64,000 bases of DNA from positions 1,612,001 to 1,676,000 of the forward strand of contig NZ_AP028878.1 in the NCBI RefSeq assembly GCF_036511935.1, given 5' to 3'. This DNA is from Marinobacter nanhaiticus D15-8W (GTDB lineage: Bacteria; Pseudomonadota; Gammaproteobacteria; Pseudomonadales; Oleiphilaceae). Shown one piece after another: positions 63,788-64,000 of this stretch. Each line of letters opens with the position of its first letter. The first letter of the stretch is position 1. Under the pieces are notes generated by a model. It ran no database searches. It had not been told where the DNA came from and saw only the letters and a program-made list of their open reading frames with translations. The translations under genes and the position numbers were made by a program.

Positions 63788-63873
63788 TGGCCCGTTGGGT
63801 TAAAGGTAGGGCAGGGCCGGAGGGCCGGACAAGTTTATTTCGTTAGTAAAAATAGTAAAAGGAGTCGCTATTC

Positions 63874-64000
63874 ATGTCATCGATCCACCCCTCTCGTGCC
63901 AGCCTGGAAGCCCTGGTTCGGCATTTCTCTCCAGATGAGCCCGTAGTGATGCTGAACCTGTTGCGTTTCCGCGAACAGGCGGTCTATTCGGACGATGAGA
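63874..64000 (+). CDS. DUF1330-family protein (3' end outside window)
   Basis: ATG 63874 with AAAAGGAG upstream. Visible 42 residues include DEPVVMLNLLRFREQAVY, the start of a DUF1330 (dimeric alpha/beta barrel) protein. Truncated by the window edge. Confidence 0.7.
   Translation, partial: MSSIHPSRASLEALVRHFSPDEPVVMLNLLRFREQAVYSDDE

Overview
The window is a stretch of gammaproteobacterial chromosome, GC-rich in its core and coding densely on both strands. The gene content points to a marine or halophilic organism. It includes a full Mrp-type Na+/H+ antiporter operon, AlkK-like and FadH fatty-acid genes, a DUF6316 protein, Spy/Cpx, ArgP/ArgO and many small DUF lipoproteins. Marinobacter or a close relative is my best guess, but this is inference from gene content only. 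I saw no rRNA, tRNA or CRISPR.

Region 1 (1-5.2 kb) is accessory DNA. Four gene cassettes (SseB-like, an orphan, a DUF4844-like lipoprotein, and a two-gene DUF4365 + unknown cassette) all read rightwards. Three attC-type recombination sites separate them, so this is the tail of an integron array whose integrase would lie outside the window. The last cassette has no intact attC. It is followed by debris: a remnant of a transposase 3' end, a 19-codon remnant of a phnA/yjdM start, and then an intact IS200-like/REP-associated (Y1, HUH) transposase with a LexA-like box in front of it. The DUF4365 two-gene cassette is the best candidate here for an undescribed, possibly defensive, system.

Region 2 (5.2-26.5 kb) is ordinary chromosome. 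It holds a LemA-YgcG-TPM envelope operon, an AraC regulator, a large multidomain surface lipoprotein (FN3, EGF-like, SPRY-like), an SDR and a GNAT protein. A Spy-like chaperone diverges from a CpxR/CpxA pair with a CpxR-type box between them. Then come YigZ, DUF4136 and DUF2007 proteins, a SUI1 factor, two GST proteins, DadA, an EamA transporter, DUF4442 and DUF2780 proteins, an acyl-CoA ligase and PpnP. Several intergenic gaps carry short degenerate tandem repeats of 15-18 bp.

Region 3 (27-33 kb) is the Mrp antiporter operon in the order A/B fusion-C-D-E-F-G. Two divergent EF-hand proteins follow, separated by about 750 bp without a gene. Region 4 (34.8-48.5 kb) has crotonase, FadH, a CNNM/CorC-type protein and an eight-gene leftward operon: K+ channel, DUF2170, PspA, DUF4178, DUF350, two small envelope proteins and a membrane-bound spermidine-synthase-like enzyme. 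This is an expanded version of the E. coli yjfIJKL set. Its PspA gene has an in-frame amber stop at codon 111. A GlxA-type regulator and an acyl-CoA dehydrogenase complete the region.

Region 5 (48.7-64 kb) carries a Rof-like Rho inhibitor, small lipoproteins, two soluble-sensor chemoreceptors (one with its sensor C-terminal to the signalling domain, one BdlA-like with two PAS domains), ArgP/ArgO, and an MFS transporter. It also has an iron-type operon (imelysin IrpA, di-heme oxidoreductase, second imelysin, DUF1513) behind a strong promoter with a Fur-like site. RlmJ and the start of a DUF1330 gene close the window.
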